Source: Glaciecola sp964643575 (GTDB lineage Bacteria > Pseudomonadota > Gammaproteobacteria > Enterobacterales > Alteromonadaceae). Taken from it: DNA of 64,000 nucleotides. Location of the stretch: contig CAZXTD010000001.1 in assembly GCA_964643575.1 (NCBI GenBank), positions 10,066-74,065 on the forward strand. Reading direction: 5' to 3'. A model generated the notes under the pieces. That model was not told the DNA's origin and ran no database searches. It saw only the letters and a list, made by a program, of their open reading frames with translations. A program made the translations under genes and the position numbers. Positions 8,864 through 18,889 of this stretch are shown here, piece after piece; position 1 is the stretch's first letter, and the number at the start of each line of letters is the position of its first letter.

Positions 8864-10261
8864 TTATTTTACGATATGCAGCCATTGGGTGCGGTAATCG
8901 GTCAAGCCATTCAAGCTTACAATATCTGCTTTCTCCAACTCTATTTTAACATCGATATTGCCCCAATCAGTCAAATACGCAGCACCTACTACTGTGCCGG
9001 TTGAATCTTGCGATAATTTAACCGATTGCTTACTTCGTAGTTGATTGAGTACTGCACACAATAGTGGGTTTTTCAAAAATGCGCCCTCGATGATAATATC
9101 TCCAAGTGCACCCAACTTGTTAAGCTGGTAGTCAATCATCAATGCACTATAAAGAGTCGCTAGCGCAATGCCACTCACTTTATCGACTGGGCCAAGTATT
9201 GACGATTGTTTCCCCCCAAACGGACCAGACCCACCACTAAAATCAGGTATAGCAAACACCTGTTTATCAATAACAGATTGCAAGTCGTTCTCGTCGAATT
9301 GTTCACCTAACCACGACCCGGCCTGTTCGCATATTGCCTCAAACTCTCGCCCTCCCATAAATCTCGCACAGGCTATAGGTGTTGATAAGGCATCGATATT
9401 TGCTAACATATCGGCACTAGCGTCAAGCCTTTCTAAAGGCACTTGAGATGCCATTAAAATTGTCCAAGTGCCTGTCGAGATGATGGTAAATGGGCGATCC
9501 TCTTGCGCTAAACGATACCGTAAAAAGCTCGCATTGCTATCGTGTAAGCCACTATAAACCTGACAATCCTCATCTATGCCAAGCTGCTGGCATAAGCTTG
9601 AGTCTACAGTTGAGCAATTAAACCAAGCAGCTTGCATCGGCGGGAACATTTGTTCGCATCCTAGGGTATCAACAAGTTTTGAGTAGCAATTATTTTTAAC
9701 CGACCATAAGTCAGTGTGACAACCTAAAGACGTTATCTCAGACGCTCGGGTGCCAGTAAACCTCCAAGCCCAATACTGCGGGTACATTAGTATGTCAGTC
9801 GCTTTTGCAAATTCTATCGGGAACTTCTTTTTTAACCAATAAAGTTGGCGTCCTAAATTTAGGCCTGCTGGTAAACTAGGAGAATATGAATCGTTAAAAT
9901 CAGGACGAATTTGCTCATATTCTGGAACATCATCAAAAATCGGTACATGCTCGTAGTCTAATACTGGCAAGACTAAGCCGTTGCCTTGTGTGGCATTTCT
10001 ATCAATAAGCGCTGCGGTAGCACCATGAGTGGTAATCGTCAGTTTTTTAATATTATAATCAGACGACATCGCCTGGATTGTTTCACACAGCCAATGCCAA
10101 ATGTCGCTCACCTTCGCACAAGGATAATGACTAGTGAAGTCGACAGTATTGCTCATTTGTCTTGCGTACACCGACTTTAAGTCATTGTCGAGTACGTGCA
10201 ACTTAACGTGAGTCTTACCAATATCAATAACTAAAATGTGCATGTCGCTTAAATTTTTCAT
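8864..10261 (-). CDS. FGGY family carbohydrate kinase, probable L-rhamnulokinase
   Basis: An FGGY kinase of about 465 residues. The N-terminal nucleotide-binding motif ILVIDIGKTHVKLHVLD and the second-domain STGTWTILMA and IIEGAFLKNPLL segments are visible. It would phosphorylate L-rhamnulose to L-rhamnulose-1-phosphate, the step between the isomerase and the aldolase encoded upstream. It is not clearly RhaB itself; it resembles the divergent fuculokinase/rhamnulokinase branch, so assignment rests on context. The reading frame extends back to a GTG at 10294 inside the permease gene. The ATG at 10261 (or 10243) puts the start just before the ATPase fold and is preferred. It is the last gene of the four-gene rhamnose operon. 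Confidence 0.8.
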   Translation of the reverse strand: MKNLSDMHILVIDIGKTHVKLHVLDNDLKSVYARQMSNTVDFTSHYPCAKVSDIWHWLCETIQAMSSDYNIKKLTITTHGATAALIDRNATQGNGLVLPVLDYEHVPIFDDVPEYEQIRPDFNDSYSPSLPAGLNLGRQLYWLKKKFPIEFAKATDILMYPQYWAWRFTGTRASEITSLGCHTDLWSVKNNCYSKLVDTLGCEQMFPPMQAAWFNCSTVDSSLCQQLGIDEDCQVYSGLHDSNASFLRYRLAQEDRPFTIISTGTWTILMASQVPLERLDASADMLANIDALSTPIACARFMGGREFEAICEQAGSWLGEQFDENDLQSVIDKQVFAIPDFSGGSGPFGGKQSSILGPVDKVSGIALATLYSALMIDYQLNKLGALGDIIIEGAFLKNPLLCAVLNQLRSKQSVKLSQDSTGTVVGAAYLTDWGNIDVKIELEKADIVSLNGLTDYRTQWLHIVK

Positions 10262-10280
10262 ACCGCAAACGAATAATGGT

Positions 10281-11954
10281 TCACAGTTCTTCACCGGAGT
10301 CTTCAGAAAGACGAATATGTGCGTAGGTTGCGCTTACAAAATAGATAATAGTAGGCACAATCAACCAAGTTGTAATCGTCTGCGAGTCTTGACTTGTATA
10401 AGCAGATATTCCCATGTACAGGCAGTAAACCAATGCCCCCCACGACACATATTTTGCAACCATCGCGATTTTTGGCGCGTCTTTTTTATCATTGGCGGAG
10501 CTCTGGGCGTCTGCCTCTAAAAATGCTAGCTCTGCCGCTTTTCTATCTGTTTCTGTTTTTTCAGCTTTTTCAGCTTGAGGATATGAGTCCTTGGCACCCA
10601 TCGAAGACGCAAGGCCTATATATAGGACAGTAGAGAATATCCACAAGGGCACTAGAATGAAGAATAAATGTAAGAGTCCAGATTGTTCAACCGCGATGCC
10701 GACCACCATTGACACAACCCATGTAATCAGTGCCGCCATATTGGTTTTGTTACCTTTATAAGATGACCAGTATCGAGTTAACCCAATCTTTTGGAAAATC
10801 CAATGTTCAGTAACAATAATTGCACCAACGGGCGCAAGTAATAGCCCCATGTAACCGACAAACCCTAAAAGGCCAGAAAACACGAAAGGGGAACACGCTA
10901 TTATTGTAGTGACGATACCTACTACAACTGTCACTTTTGTGCGTCCCCACGAATTATTCAAAGAACTGAATGCAAGGCCGGCTCGGTAAATAGTGGGGTT
11001 AGAAGTAGTCCAACCCGCAATTATTACCGCTAAAATACCAGAGGCACCCAAGGCAGCGTAAGCGACTGACCCTGGGTCGATAGCTGTTATGCTGGTTTTT
11101 AATAAGATTGCTGCGCCTGCACCCATTATTCCGGCACAAATCCACGCCATATAGTGACCGATGAACATTCCAAGTGCTGAAAAATAACCATACTTAGGAC
11201 TTTTTGCAAAGCGTAGCAAAGTCATATCACCCAAGCTGCCATGCATGGCTAAATTTGCCACCCAAGCAAACGCGGCAACATGCCAAATACCAATATCGCC
11301 GTCCGTATCTCTCCAAATCGACTCGCTAGCAACGGTCAAAAAGTCGCCAAAGCTACCAATACTGCTTACACCGGCGGTAGCAGCAATAGTCACAGGCATC
11401 ATGACCAATGCGCCTACTAAAAACATCAAAATCATCCAAGGCGCGCATACCTCGGCAAAAGCGGCTAATTTACTAAAACCTTTAACAGCCATGTATACCA
11501 CGACAGCCCCAACGCCTAATACGACTAGCACAAAGCGAAAATCGGTAGGCAAATAACCAACCTGATCCTCAATACCAAATAGCACCCGCACCGCTGAGGC
11601 AGACACCGTAATCATTGCTCCTGCTAATACGCAAAATAAAACGCCATTTACCACGCTATAGAACTTTATGGTGCCTGGTCCTGCTATTTTTTCTAAGTAC
11701 GCATACAAAGTTAAACGCGTATCGGTTGCAATTGGCGCGGTTATTAAACCCCAAGTAAGTACCGCAAATAAATTACCTAACAATAAGCCAAGAAGAATAT
11801 CCACCGCACCAACGCCCCAAGACACAAATAGAGCCCCAATGACAAATTCAGTTCCGGCAACGTGCTCACCTGAATAACTGGCAGCAAAGGGTCTCGGCCC
11901 CTTTAACTTATCGGGACTAACGGCTTGTGTTTCAAACTCTTGGGCTGTTGACAT
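10281..11954 (-). CDS. NCS1 (purine-cytosine permease-like) transporter, candidate rhamnose carrier
   Basis: A 557-residue polytopic membrane protein with about 12 predicted segments. LLLGNLFAVLTWGLITAPIA near residues 55-75 and GWTTSNPTIYRAGLAFSSLN near the middle match the NCS1 nucleobase-cation symporter pattern. It has a long charged loop near the C-terminus (KAEKTETDRKAAELAFLEAD, about residues 460-480) before the last two segments. NCS1 members usually carry nucleobases, hydantoins, allantoin or thiamine. Here the gene is wedged between rhaI and the kinase in a rhamnose operon with no other rhamnose transporter in view, so L-rhamnose or a related deoxysugar is the inferred substrate. 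A GGAG RBS precedes the ATG. Confidence 0.75.
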   Translation of the reverse strand: MSTAQEFETQAVSPDKLKGPRPFAASYSGEHVAGTEFVIGALFVSWGVGAVDILLGLLLGNLFAVLTWGLITAPIATDTRLTLYAYLEKIAGPGTIKFYSVVNGVLFCVLAGAMITVSASAVRVLFGIEDQVGYLPTDFRFVLVVLGVGAVVVYMAVKGFSKLAAFAEVCAPWMILMFLVGALVMMPVTIAATAGVSSIGSFGDFLTVASESIWRDTDGDIGIWHVAAFAWVANLAMHGSLGDMTLLRFAKSPKYGYFSALGMFIGHYMAWICAGIMGAGAAILLKTSITAIDPGSVAYAALGASGILAVIIAGWTTSNPTIYRAGLAFSSLNNSWGRTKVTVVVGIVTTIIACSPFVFSGLLGFVGYMGLLLAPVGAIIVTEHWIFQKIGLTRYWSSYKGNKTNMAALITWVVSMVVGIAVEQSGLLHLFFILVPLWIFSTVLYIGLASSMGAKDSYPQAEKAEKTETDRKAAELAFLEADAQSSANDKKDAPKIAMVAKYVSWGALVYCLYMGISAYTSQDSQTITTWLIVPTIIYFVSATYAHIRLSEDSGEEL

Positions 11955-12034
11955 ATTTTTCTCCGAACACCTATCCCCCTTAGGGTCTAGGTTTTATTGT
12001 TTTTGTAATATTCGATATTAATAACGTTTTTAAA

Positions 12035-13330
12035 CTAGACTATACCAGAACCACTGCCGCCAGAGTTGGGACGTACTTTTGCGACGGCTTGTCGATACCC
12101 TGAAGCTCTGTAAGTTGCAATCGGGTCGATGGCTCCACCTTTGCGTAGTCTCGCCATTTGTAAAATAGGCGTCACGTCAATTGTGAATGCTTCTTTTAAG
12201 GTATTGCTCGCCATTATTGCGTCATTGTCTTGTTGATATTCGCCAAGCTTTTCTCTGTTTACGAGCAGCGCTGCAACATAAGAGCGTTGAACACTTGCAG
12301 CCGAATTCATTAAGCTTTCAATCGGGTCAGTGACATTGTGCGATTGGTCTAGCATGTAATTAGGCGCAAATTCGGCTTGCTTTCGATATTCTGCATCAAC
12401 GAGTTCGTTAAAAATTAAGAACTGTTGATAAGGGTGCAAACTGCCGCTGTCTAAATCATCGTCACCATATTTTGAATCATTAAAATGGAAACCACCTAAT
12501 TTTTTAAACTGAATTAAACGAGACACTATCATTTCGATATTAACGTTAGGCGCATGATGGCCCAAGTCCACTAAGGATTTAGCTTGAGGCCCTAATTCCA
12601 TCGCGGCAAGTATATTACTGCCCCAGTCTTGAATGATGGTAGAGTAAAAAGCTGGCTCAAACATTTTGTGTTCGATATGCAGTTCCCAATCGTTTGGCAA
12701 ACCTGCATATATCTCTTTCATACTTTCTAAATAACGCTCGAAGGCATGTTGAAAATGTTGCTGACCGGGATGATTAGAGCCATCGCCAACCCAAACCGTT
12801 AGTGTTTTAGAGCCCAGAGCTTGACCCCATTCAATGCACTCTAAGTTATGTGCAATGGCTAAATCTCGACTGGCTTTGCTTGTATTACTTAAACTACCGT
12901 ATTTGAAACTATGCTCTTGACCAGATTGATCTTGAAACGTATTAGAATTGATAGAATCCCACTTTAACCCTAATGCATCCGAGCGTTCTTTTAGCTCAGA
13001 AAAATCATCAACCTTATCCCATGGAAAGTGCGGAGACACGCGCTCCGTGGCTTGCGACAAATCGTTAATTACAGCGCTGTCTTCAAGTTTTTCAAAAATA
13101 TTACGAGGTTCACCTTCGCCAGGGAAACGCGCAAACCGAGTTCCCCCTGTGCCTGTGCCCCAAGAAGGAACAGCAATTTGAAACGCCTGTGCCTTGTTTG
13201 TGATATCGTCAATATTGACATTCATCCGCGCCAACTTATTGCCTAAAGCCTCATAGTCTTCATTAACAAATGCTTGCGTTTTTGCATTTTGCTCTGCAAT
13301 GAGCGCTTTATCGATACGTTGTTGAGTCAT
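12035..13330 (-). CDS. rhaI: L-rhamnose isomerase, Pseudomonas type
   Basis: A 431-residue TIM-barrel isomerase of the Pseudomonas stutzeri RhaI class, distinct from E. coli RhaA. It converts L-rhamnose to L-rhamnulose in the cytoplasm with divalent metal. Family features visible are TVWVGDGSNHPGQQ, LHIEHKMFEPAFYST (metal-binding Glu and substrate Lys), SLVDLGHHAPNVNIE and GGFHFNDSKYGDDDLD, with the expected His and Asp ligands. The length is typical. It sits second in the operon between rhaEW and the permease; all four genes share orientation with short gaps. Confidence 0.94.
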   Translation of the reverse strand: MTQQRIDKALIAEQNAKTQAFVNEDYEALGNKLARMNVNIDDITNKAQAFQIAVPSWGTGTGGTRFARFPGEGEPRNIFEKLEDSAVINDLSQATERVSPHFPWDKVDDFSELKERSDALGLKWDSINSNTFQDQSGQEHSFKYGSLSNTSKASRDLAIAHNLECIEWGQALGSKTLTVWVGDGSNHPGQQHFQHAFERYLESMKEIYAGLPNDWELHIEHKMFEPAFYSTIIQDWGSNILAAMELGPQAKSLVDLGHHAPNVNIEMIVSRLIQFKKLGGFHFNDSKYGDDDLDSGSLHPYQQFLIFNELVDAEYRKQAEFAPNYMLDQSHNVTDPIESLMNSAASVQRSYVAALLVNREKLGEYQQDNDAIMASNTLKEAFTIDVTPILQMARLRKGGAIDPIATYRASGYRQAVAKVRPNSGGSGSGIV

Positions 13331-13384
13331 ACTTATTTTCCTACTAATAATTCATTAATTTCGCGTGTGCTCTTAGCACTAATA

Positions 13385-15577
13385 CTAACGCAAGAACGCT
13401 TCATGCAAGCCGCCATCAACACTGATGATTTGCCCGGTCGTTTTACTCAACTGGCCAGAAACCAATAAATACGCGGCTTCAGCCTGATCTGCTGGAGTAA
13501 TAGGCTGTTTAGTCAAGGTACGTTGTGCATAAAACATAGCCAATTTATCGCGCAACTCATCGTCTGAATCGTTGCTTGAATGTTCAACACTATATTTAGT
13601 GAGCGAGGCTATTACGCGTTCACGTGGGAACATTGTACTGCCCTTCACCACTGTCGCTGGCGCCAAACCATTTACATTTACCAAAGGCGCAAGTTCTACA
13701 GCCAGCTCTCTAACCAAATGGTTCGCGGCAGCTTTGGAGGTGTCGTAAGCTAATGAGCCTTTTTTAGATACTGCAGCATTAACACTGGTGGTGAGAACTA
13801 GAGCCCCAGATAAATTTTGCGCCGTCCAAATTTTGTTGGCCTCTGTACCAACAATGTAACCACCTTTAACATTAACGGCAAAACTTACATCGAATTGCTG
13901 GTCGTCACTCATTCCTGACTGGCCTGGCGCTAAGAAGACGCCCGCTGTTACAATAACTTTATCAATGCCGCCGTAAGCTAAAATAACTTGTTCAAACATT
14001 TTGCTAACGCTTTGGCGGTTCGTAATATCGACTTCTTGAGCAATTGAAGGGCCACAACCCGATATTCCTGAGCCAGCAACACCGATACCTTGACCGTAAA
14101 TTTCGCTTAACTCATCTGCAGTCTTTTGCGCTGCCTCATAGCGCAAGTCGGCGCAAACAACGTGAGCCCCCTCTTTCGCTACGCGAAAAGCGGTTTCTTT
14201 TCCGATACCGTCGCCGGCACCAATTACGACAACAACGTCACGAGCAAGAGGCGCTTCTTTGGGCATGCGTTGCAATTTCGCCTCTTCCAAAGCCCAATAC
14301 TCTATATCGAAGGCTTCTTGTTGTGGAAGTGCAGTGTATTCACTGATAGCCTCTGCTCCGCGCATTACTTCTATTGCACAGTTATAAAATTCAGTGGTTA
14401 CTCTTGATTCAGATTTATTTTTACCCCAACCAATAATACCCACGCCCGGAATGAGAATAACGGTAGGGCTAGGATCGCGCATTGCAGGAGAGTCATCACG
14501 CTTGCAAGCCTCATAATACTGGTGATACTCAACTCGGTATTTCTCGATACCCTGTTTAAGCTTGTCTACTAGGCTATCAAAATCGTCAGTTTGAGGATTA
14601 AAATCAACATACAAAGGTTGAATTTTTGTGCGCAAGAAATGATCTGGGCAAGATGTACCGAGCTTAGCTAAACGCGGTGCGTCGACACTATTAACAAACC
14701 TTAGCGCAGTTTCGTCTGTTTGCACTGTCGCAATAAACTTCACTTTATTTGAAAGCAAGCCACGCGCAACAGGTAAAAATTTAGCTAATAGATTTGTACG
14801 TTCATCTTCAGCTAAGCTGCCTACTTTTGCCCCGCCAAAGGTATCTGCGCCTTTGTCATTTGCTTCAATATAACGTGCGGCGGTTTCGATAACCCATAAA
14901 GATGTTTCGTAACAGCTTTTACTCTCAGACTCCCAATTGGTATGACCGTGTTGTCCGAGTAGGATACCGACAATATCTGGATTGTCTTCGTAAGCTTTTT
15001 CACATACTTTGGCGGCCTCCCAACCAGGGCGCATCCAAGGGACATAGGCAAGCTTTCCACCCCATACTTTTTCTGTCAATGCTTCTTGGTCTTTACATGA
15101 AGCAATTGCAATTACCGCATTGGGATGCAAATGGTCAACGTGTTTTTCTGCAATCATCGAATGCAGTGGAGTGTCAATTGATGATGCGCGAGGATTTAAG
15201 CAAAAGTTGCAATGCTTGTACATGGCTATCATCGCGTCTTCACCTGCCGATTTGTAACCTTTATCGTCGCGAAGTTGATATGTGTTATCCAATGCGCTTA
15301 ATTTTGTTTGGTCCAAAGAAGAAAAGTTTTCTAGCTTCGCCGTTCGTAAGTCGCCGCCAGAGCCCTTTACCCAAAGTACCTCCGTTGGCTCGCCCGTCAA
15401 TGGGTCACTTTCTATTAACTTAGCTGAAGTGTTGCCGCCACCCGTATTGGTGATTCTCTGGTCAGCACCGAGAATGTTAGAACGATACACTAAGCTTTCT
15501 AATTCACTTAGCCCGTCTGCATGAGCATCATCCCAATTATAATCTACATGTTTGAAGTCATCTTTTTTATTCGACAT
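13385..15577 (-). CDS. rhaEW: Bifunctional L-rhamnulose-1-phosphate aldolase / L-lactaldehyde dehydrogenase
   Basis: A 730-residue fusion. Residues about 1-400 form a class II aldolase/adducin domain (NTGGGNTSAK, HPNAVIAIASC and GQHGHTNW carry the metal-binding histidines). Residues about 430-730 form a short-chain dehydrogenase (VVVIGAGDGIGKETA, then YDTSKAA). The aldolase splits rhamnulose-1-phosphate to DHAP and L-lactaldehyde, and the second domain oxidises the lactaldehyde. This two-domain architecture is the RhaEW type described in rhizobia, Chloroflexus and Bacillus (also called rhaD). It is first in the operon and its upstream gap holds a candidate operator at 15667-15682. Confidence 0.92.
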   Translation of the reverse strand: MSNKKDDFKHVDYNWDDAHADGLSELESLVYRSNILGADQRITNTGGGNTSAKLIESDPLTGEPTEVLWVKGSGGDLRTAKLENFSSLDQTKLSALDNTYQLRDDKGYKSAGEDAMIAMYKHCNFCLNPRASSIDTPLHSMIAEKHVDHLHPNAVIAIASCKDQEALTEKVWGGKLAYVPWMRPGWEAAKVCEKAYEDNPDIVGILLGQHGHTNWESESKSCYETSLWVIETAARYIEANDKGADTFGGAKVGSLAEDERTNLLAKFLPVARGLLSNKVKFIATVQTDETALRFVNSVDAPRLAKLGTSCPDHFLRTKIQPLYVDFNPQTDDFDSLVDKLKQGIEKYRVEYHQYYEACKRDDSPAMRDPSPTVILIPGVGIIGWGKNKSESRVTTEFYNCAIEVMRGAEAISEYTALPQQEAFDIEYWALEEAKLQRMPKEAPLARDVVVVIGAGDGIGKETAFRVAKEGAHVVCADLRYEAAQKTADELSEIYGQGIGVAGSGISGCGPSIAQEVDITNRQSVSKMFEQVILAYGGIDKVIVTAGVFLAPGQSGMSDDQQFDVSFAVNVKGGYIVGTEANKIWTAQNLSGALVLTTSVNAAVSKKGSLAYDTSKAAANHLVRELAVELAPLVNVNGLAPATVVKGSTMFPRERVIASLTKYSVEHSSNDSDDELRDKLAMFYAQRTLTKQPITPADQAEAAYLLVSGQLSKTTGQIISVDGGLHEAFLR

Positions 15578-15666
15578 TTATCGCTTCTCTCCACAGCATA
15601 AATTCATATTTATTTACATTTGTAACGCTATATTAACGCTTAAACAAACACAGTCAAGCATTTTAA

Positions 15667-15682
15667 ATCATTTTCAATCATT
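15667..15682 (+). promoter_or_regulatory. Candidate rhaEW operator
   Basis: ATCATTTTCAATCATT lies 90 bp upstream of the rhaEW start and is nearly identical to the minus-strand site at 7723-7738 by kduD/deoR. The extension AATCATTAATG recurs in inverted orientation at 5667-5677 upstream of the GMC operon. Probably bound by the local DeoR regulator; inferred. Confidence 0.4.
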
Positions 15683-15779
15683 AATGAATAGAACTATCCA
15701 ACTTGTGCTCGTAAACCCAATAAAGAGCCAGGTACTCGCAATCGAAAAAAGTGAGACATTTCTGAACTAGATTTAAAAA

Positions 15780-15814
15780 AAGGCTCTTGAATAACACTGT
15801 CATTCAAGAGCCTT
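15780..15814 (-). terminator. Rho-independent terminator of TonB-dependent receptor gene
   Basis: Arms AAGGCTCTTGAAT (15780-15792) and ATTCAAGAGCCTT (15802-15814) pair perfectly over 13 bp with a 9-nt loop. On the minus strand the stem is followed by a run of T (complement of the A-tract 15775-15780), 28 bp after the receptor stop codon. Confidence 0.85.
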
Positions 15815-15841
15815 AACTAATGGTTTAAAGTGAGTACAGTA

Positions 15842-18800
15842 CTAAAACTTAGCCGTCACGCCCAAAGTGACTCTTCTGTCTGTCAGACTTTGCTCACATA
15901 ACAGGGTATCTTCATTAAAACACCATCTAGTGCGGTCTTCTCGCGTCAAGTTGACTCCCTCGACTCCTACTGTAAAGGTATCATTAATCGCGTAACTCGC
16001 GCTTAAGTTTAATTGACCGCGAGCGCCAACAACAGGCGGTATATTAAATCTCATGCGGTTTAGCGTTTCGGTAAATGCATCTCTCCACGAGTAACGCATA
16101 CGCACACTAATATCGTGCTTGTCATAAAATAAGGTAAAGTTGAAAGAATTCTCAGAAAGATTGTCTAGTGTAATTCTTTCGCTTACCACGTCATCAGCCA
16201 GGGTTGGTGTACTGTTGTCTGCGTCGGTGCGGCCTAATAACTGATTGATTACACCAGACGCATTTCTGAACTCATCAAGAGCAGCTCCAGATTCTTGGTA
16301 GGTATAGTTTGCAATTACCCCGAACCCTGAAGCCCAACCTAAGCTGTCTTCATAGCCTGATAAATCATATTGAGCAGCCAATTCAATGCCGCTTTGCGTT
16401 TCAGTCCCAGAGGCATTGATTTGACTGCTTCTAGCAACACATATACCGGTTGTGTCTGTACGACTTGAAAACACATTGTAGTTCTCAGCAGGTACATTCG
16501 GGTTGAATATACCACCGCCTTCGCATGGCGCTGTTACGTCACGTTCAATTTGACCTGTTGGACCAATCGGTTCATCTGGCTCGTCTTGAATAGTAGTGAT
16601 AAGGTCAGTTCTTTCTTTATGAAAAAAACCAAGGCTGACAAAACTTGACGAACTCAAATAATATTCAAAAGACAAGTCGTAGGACCATATTTGCTCAGGT
16701 TCGAGCGCAGGGTTACCAATACGCACAGTTCCAGAAGCACTTGTACCAAAATTAGCTGATGTTGATAAAGAGTCGAAATTAGGCCTGCGAATATCCTTCC
16801 CTACACCAACACGTACAAAAAAGTCTTCGGTGACTTCAGCAGTAATATTTAACCTTGGTAGGAAAAAATCATAGTCAGAGCTTTCAGTATTTGGCGTAAC
16901 TACACCTCCTACTTCTGATGTGCCGTTAGAAGTTAAATCGGTACTGACATATCGTGCGCCAATGTTGCCCGCAAAAAACATACCGCCTAACTCTAATTCG
17001 TAATTACCTTGGGCATATAAAGCAGTCGTTGTCTCTTCAATATCAAAAAACGAAGATACTTGCGCTACGGGAGTCGACAGTAAACTATTTACCTCTTCAC
17101 CAAATAGAGTGTTATTGGCAAGGATGGCATTGTTGATTGTGTCGCGCACAAAACTTGGATTATTAAAAGAAACGGAGTTATCGATGACTAAATAGTCCCC
17201 AATGAACAGCTGACGACTATCAGCTCCGTTAAAGTTATTTGGGCCTTGAATAACAACATCAGAAAAGAGATTGGCACGCGGACGGTTCCAATTTCCAAAA
17301 CTATCGTTGGTTGACGAGTTGTTGGTTTTATTAGTGGTTTCGTTCCAGCGAATACCCGCATCTACGTCTGTAAAGAAAGAATTCATATCAGATACGTCGT
17401 AAGTAAAATCGACGCGTAATGCAGTCTCTGTTGCTTCTCTGGTTCGTAAACCTTGACCTATACTTCTTATTGCATAATTTGCAGGGTCAGTAAGCTCACC
17501 AACGGTAGGTGTTTCGGCCAAACCCGGTGCAATGCCAAATTCAAAAGTATTGTTGACTATTTGGAAGATAGCCGGCGTACCATTGTCATTAAAGGTGTCT
17601 GGACCAACCTGAGGGCCACGCGGATTAATAAAGTCCAAAGAAGAATTAAGAGACGGATTGTCTGTTTCAGAATCTGAGTAAGACAGCTCTGCGACTAGTT
17701 CAAACTTATCTTGAACGTACTCGGTGCCAAACGCAAATACGCGACTGGTGGTTAAACGAGAGGAGTTATTGCTGCCCGTTCGCAAATTCGGATCAATACG
17801 ATCACGCCCGCCAACAAGCTCAGAACCAACGCCTAAGATTCCACTAGTCACCACCTGGACCTCACCAAGGTCTAGCATGCCAAAACGGCCATCTACCGTA
17901 CCTAAGTCAATCGTTTCAAAACCGGTATTGGTTGTGTTGTCTATAACAGGGTTTCCGCCTGTGCCAGAAAAGAACGCACGGTAGTTCGTCCCAATTTGCT
18001 CTTGATCATTAACAGTAGCATCAAAATAAAACTTAGTAGACTCTGAAGACTCTAGCTCAATTGACCCAGTGAAGTTTGTTGTTTCATAATTTTCTGCGTT
18101 CAACGGTTGGTCTAAAAATTGGGTTCTCAAAAATGGGAACGCTTCAGCGCTGCCACGGCCAGAATCTGGGGTAACTATGCGGTCTCTATCAAAACGTGGA
18201 TTGGCTGATGCTACGTCTTGTTGCGCATAGCTTCCTGTTAATACTACCCCTATTTTACCAATATCAGACTGCCAATTGTCTCCAAAAGTGCCAGTTAGTC
18301 GAGGAGTTGTAGAATCTGCCAGATCACTATTTTCCGCCTGTACCCTAAATTGCAATAGTCGCTCATTTAGACTGTTACCACGAAGTGTACGCAGATTAAT
18401 TGTTCCGCCCACTGACCCCTCAACGGTTTTGGCAGTTGGTGCTTTGATAACCTCAAGAGACGCTATTAGCGCAGCTGGTAAATCTTGGAAACTAATACCT
18501 GTTCGCCCTGCACCTGCGCCAACGGTCGCAACACCGTTTATCTCGACACGGTTAGCACCCGTGCCTCGTATTTGTACACCGGTACCCACTCCATTAGTGC
18601 GGTTTATTTGCACGCCAGTGATGTTTTCAAGCACTTCGGCCAAATTATTGTCGGGCAACTTTCCGATATCTTCTGCTTTGATTATTTCTTTTATATTAGT
18701 TGAGCTTCTTTTTTCGTTAAGCGCGCTAGCAAGCGCTGACCGGATACCCGAGACTTCAATCACTTCTGTTTGGTCATTTTCCTGCGCTTGGGTTTCAGCT

Positions 18801-18889
18801 TCTTGCGCATTACTTATAGTGGTTGTGCCACAAAGAGCGGTAAGCACGGCGATGGTGAGCGTTGATTTTTTGATGAGTATGTTTTTCAT
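15842..18889 (-). CDS. TonB-dependent receptor, probable rhamno-oligosaccharide importer
   Basis: A 1015-residue outer-membrane receptor. A signal peptide ends at about SNAQ (residue 28). A TonB-box-like stretch TEVIEVSGIRSALASAL follows, then the plug (IGKLPDNNLAEVLENITGVQINR) and a long beta-barrel ending LGVTAKF with terminal Phe. The size and the plug sequence match the large TonB-dependent receptors that Alteromonadales use for oligosaccharides rather than siderophores. It lies between the rhamnose operon and a divergent GH78 gene, so import of rhamnose-containing oligosaccharides is inferred. Its promoter region holds three tandem decamers, and a strong terminator follows the gene. Confidence 0.9.
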   Translation of the reverse strand: MKNILIKKSTLTIAVLTALCGTTTISNAQEAETQAQENDQTEVIEVSGIRSALASALNEKRSSTNIKEIIKAEDIGKLPDNNLAEVLENITGVQINRTNGVGTGVQIRGTGANRVEINGVATVGAGAGRTGISFQDLPAALIASLEVIKAPTAKTVEGSVGGTINLRTLRGNSLNERLLQFRVQAENSDLADSTTPRLTGTFGDNWQSDIGKIGVVLTGSYAQQDVASANPRFDRDRIVTPDSGRGSAEAFPFLRTQFLDQPLNAENYETTNFTGSIELESSESTKFYFDATVNDQEQIGTNYRAFFSGTGGNPVIDNTTNTGFETIDLGTVDGRFGMLDLGEVQVVTSGILGVGSELVGGRDRIDPNLRTGSNNSSRLTTSRVFAFGTEYVQDKFELVAELSYSDSETDNPSLNSSLDFINPRGPQVGPDTFNDNGTPAIFQIVNNTFEFGIAPGLAETPTVGELTDPANYAIRSIGQGLRTREATETALRVDFTYDVSDMNSFFTDVDAGIRWNETTNKTNNSSTNDSFGNWNRPRANLFSDVVIQGPNNFNGADSRQLFIGDYLVIDNSVSFNNPSFVRDTINNAILANNTLFGEEVNSLLSTPVAQVSSFFDIEETTTALYAQGNYELELGGMFFAGNIGARYVSTDLTSNGTSEVGGVVTPNTESSDYDFFLPRLNITAEVTEDFFVRVGVGKDIRRPNFDSLSTSANFGTSASGTVRIGNPALEPEQIWSYDLSFEYYLSSSSFVSLGFFHKERTDLITTIQDEPDEPIGPTGQIERDVTAPCEGGGIFNPNVPAENYNVFSSRTDTTGICVARSSQINASGTETQSGIELAAQYDLSGYEDSLGWASGFGVIANYTYQESGAALDEFRNASGVINQLLGRTDADNSTPTLADDVVSERITLDNLSENSFNFTLFYDKHDISVRMRYSWRDAFTETLNRMRFNIPPVVGARGQLNLSASYAINDTFTVGVEGVNLTREDRTRWCFNEDTLLCEQSLTDRRVTLGVTAKF

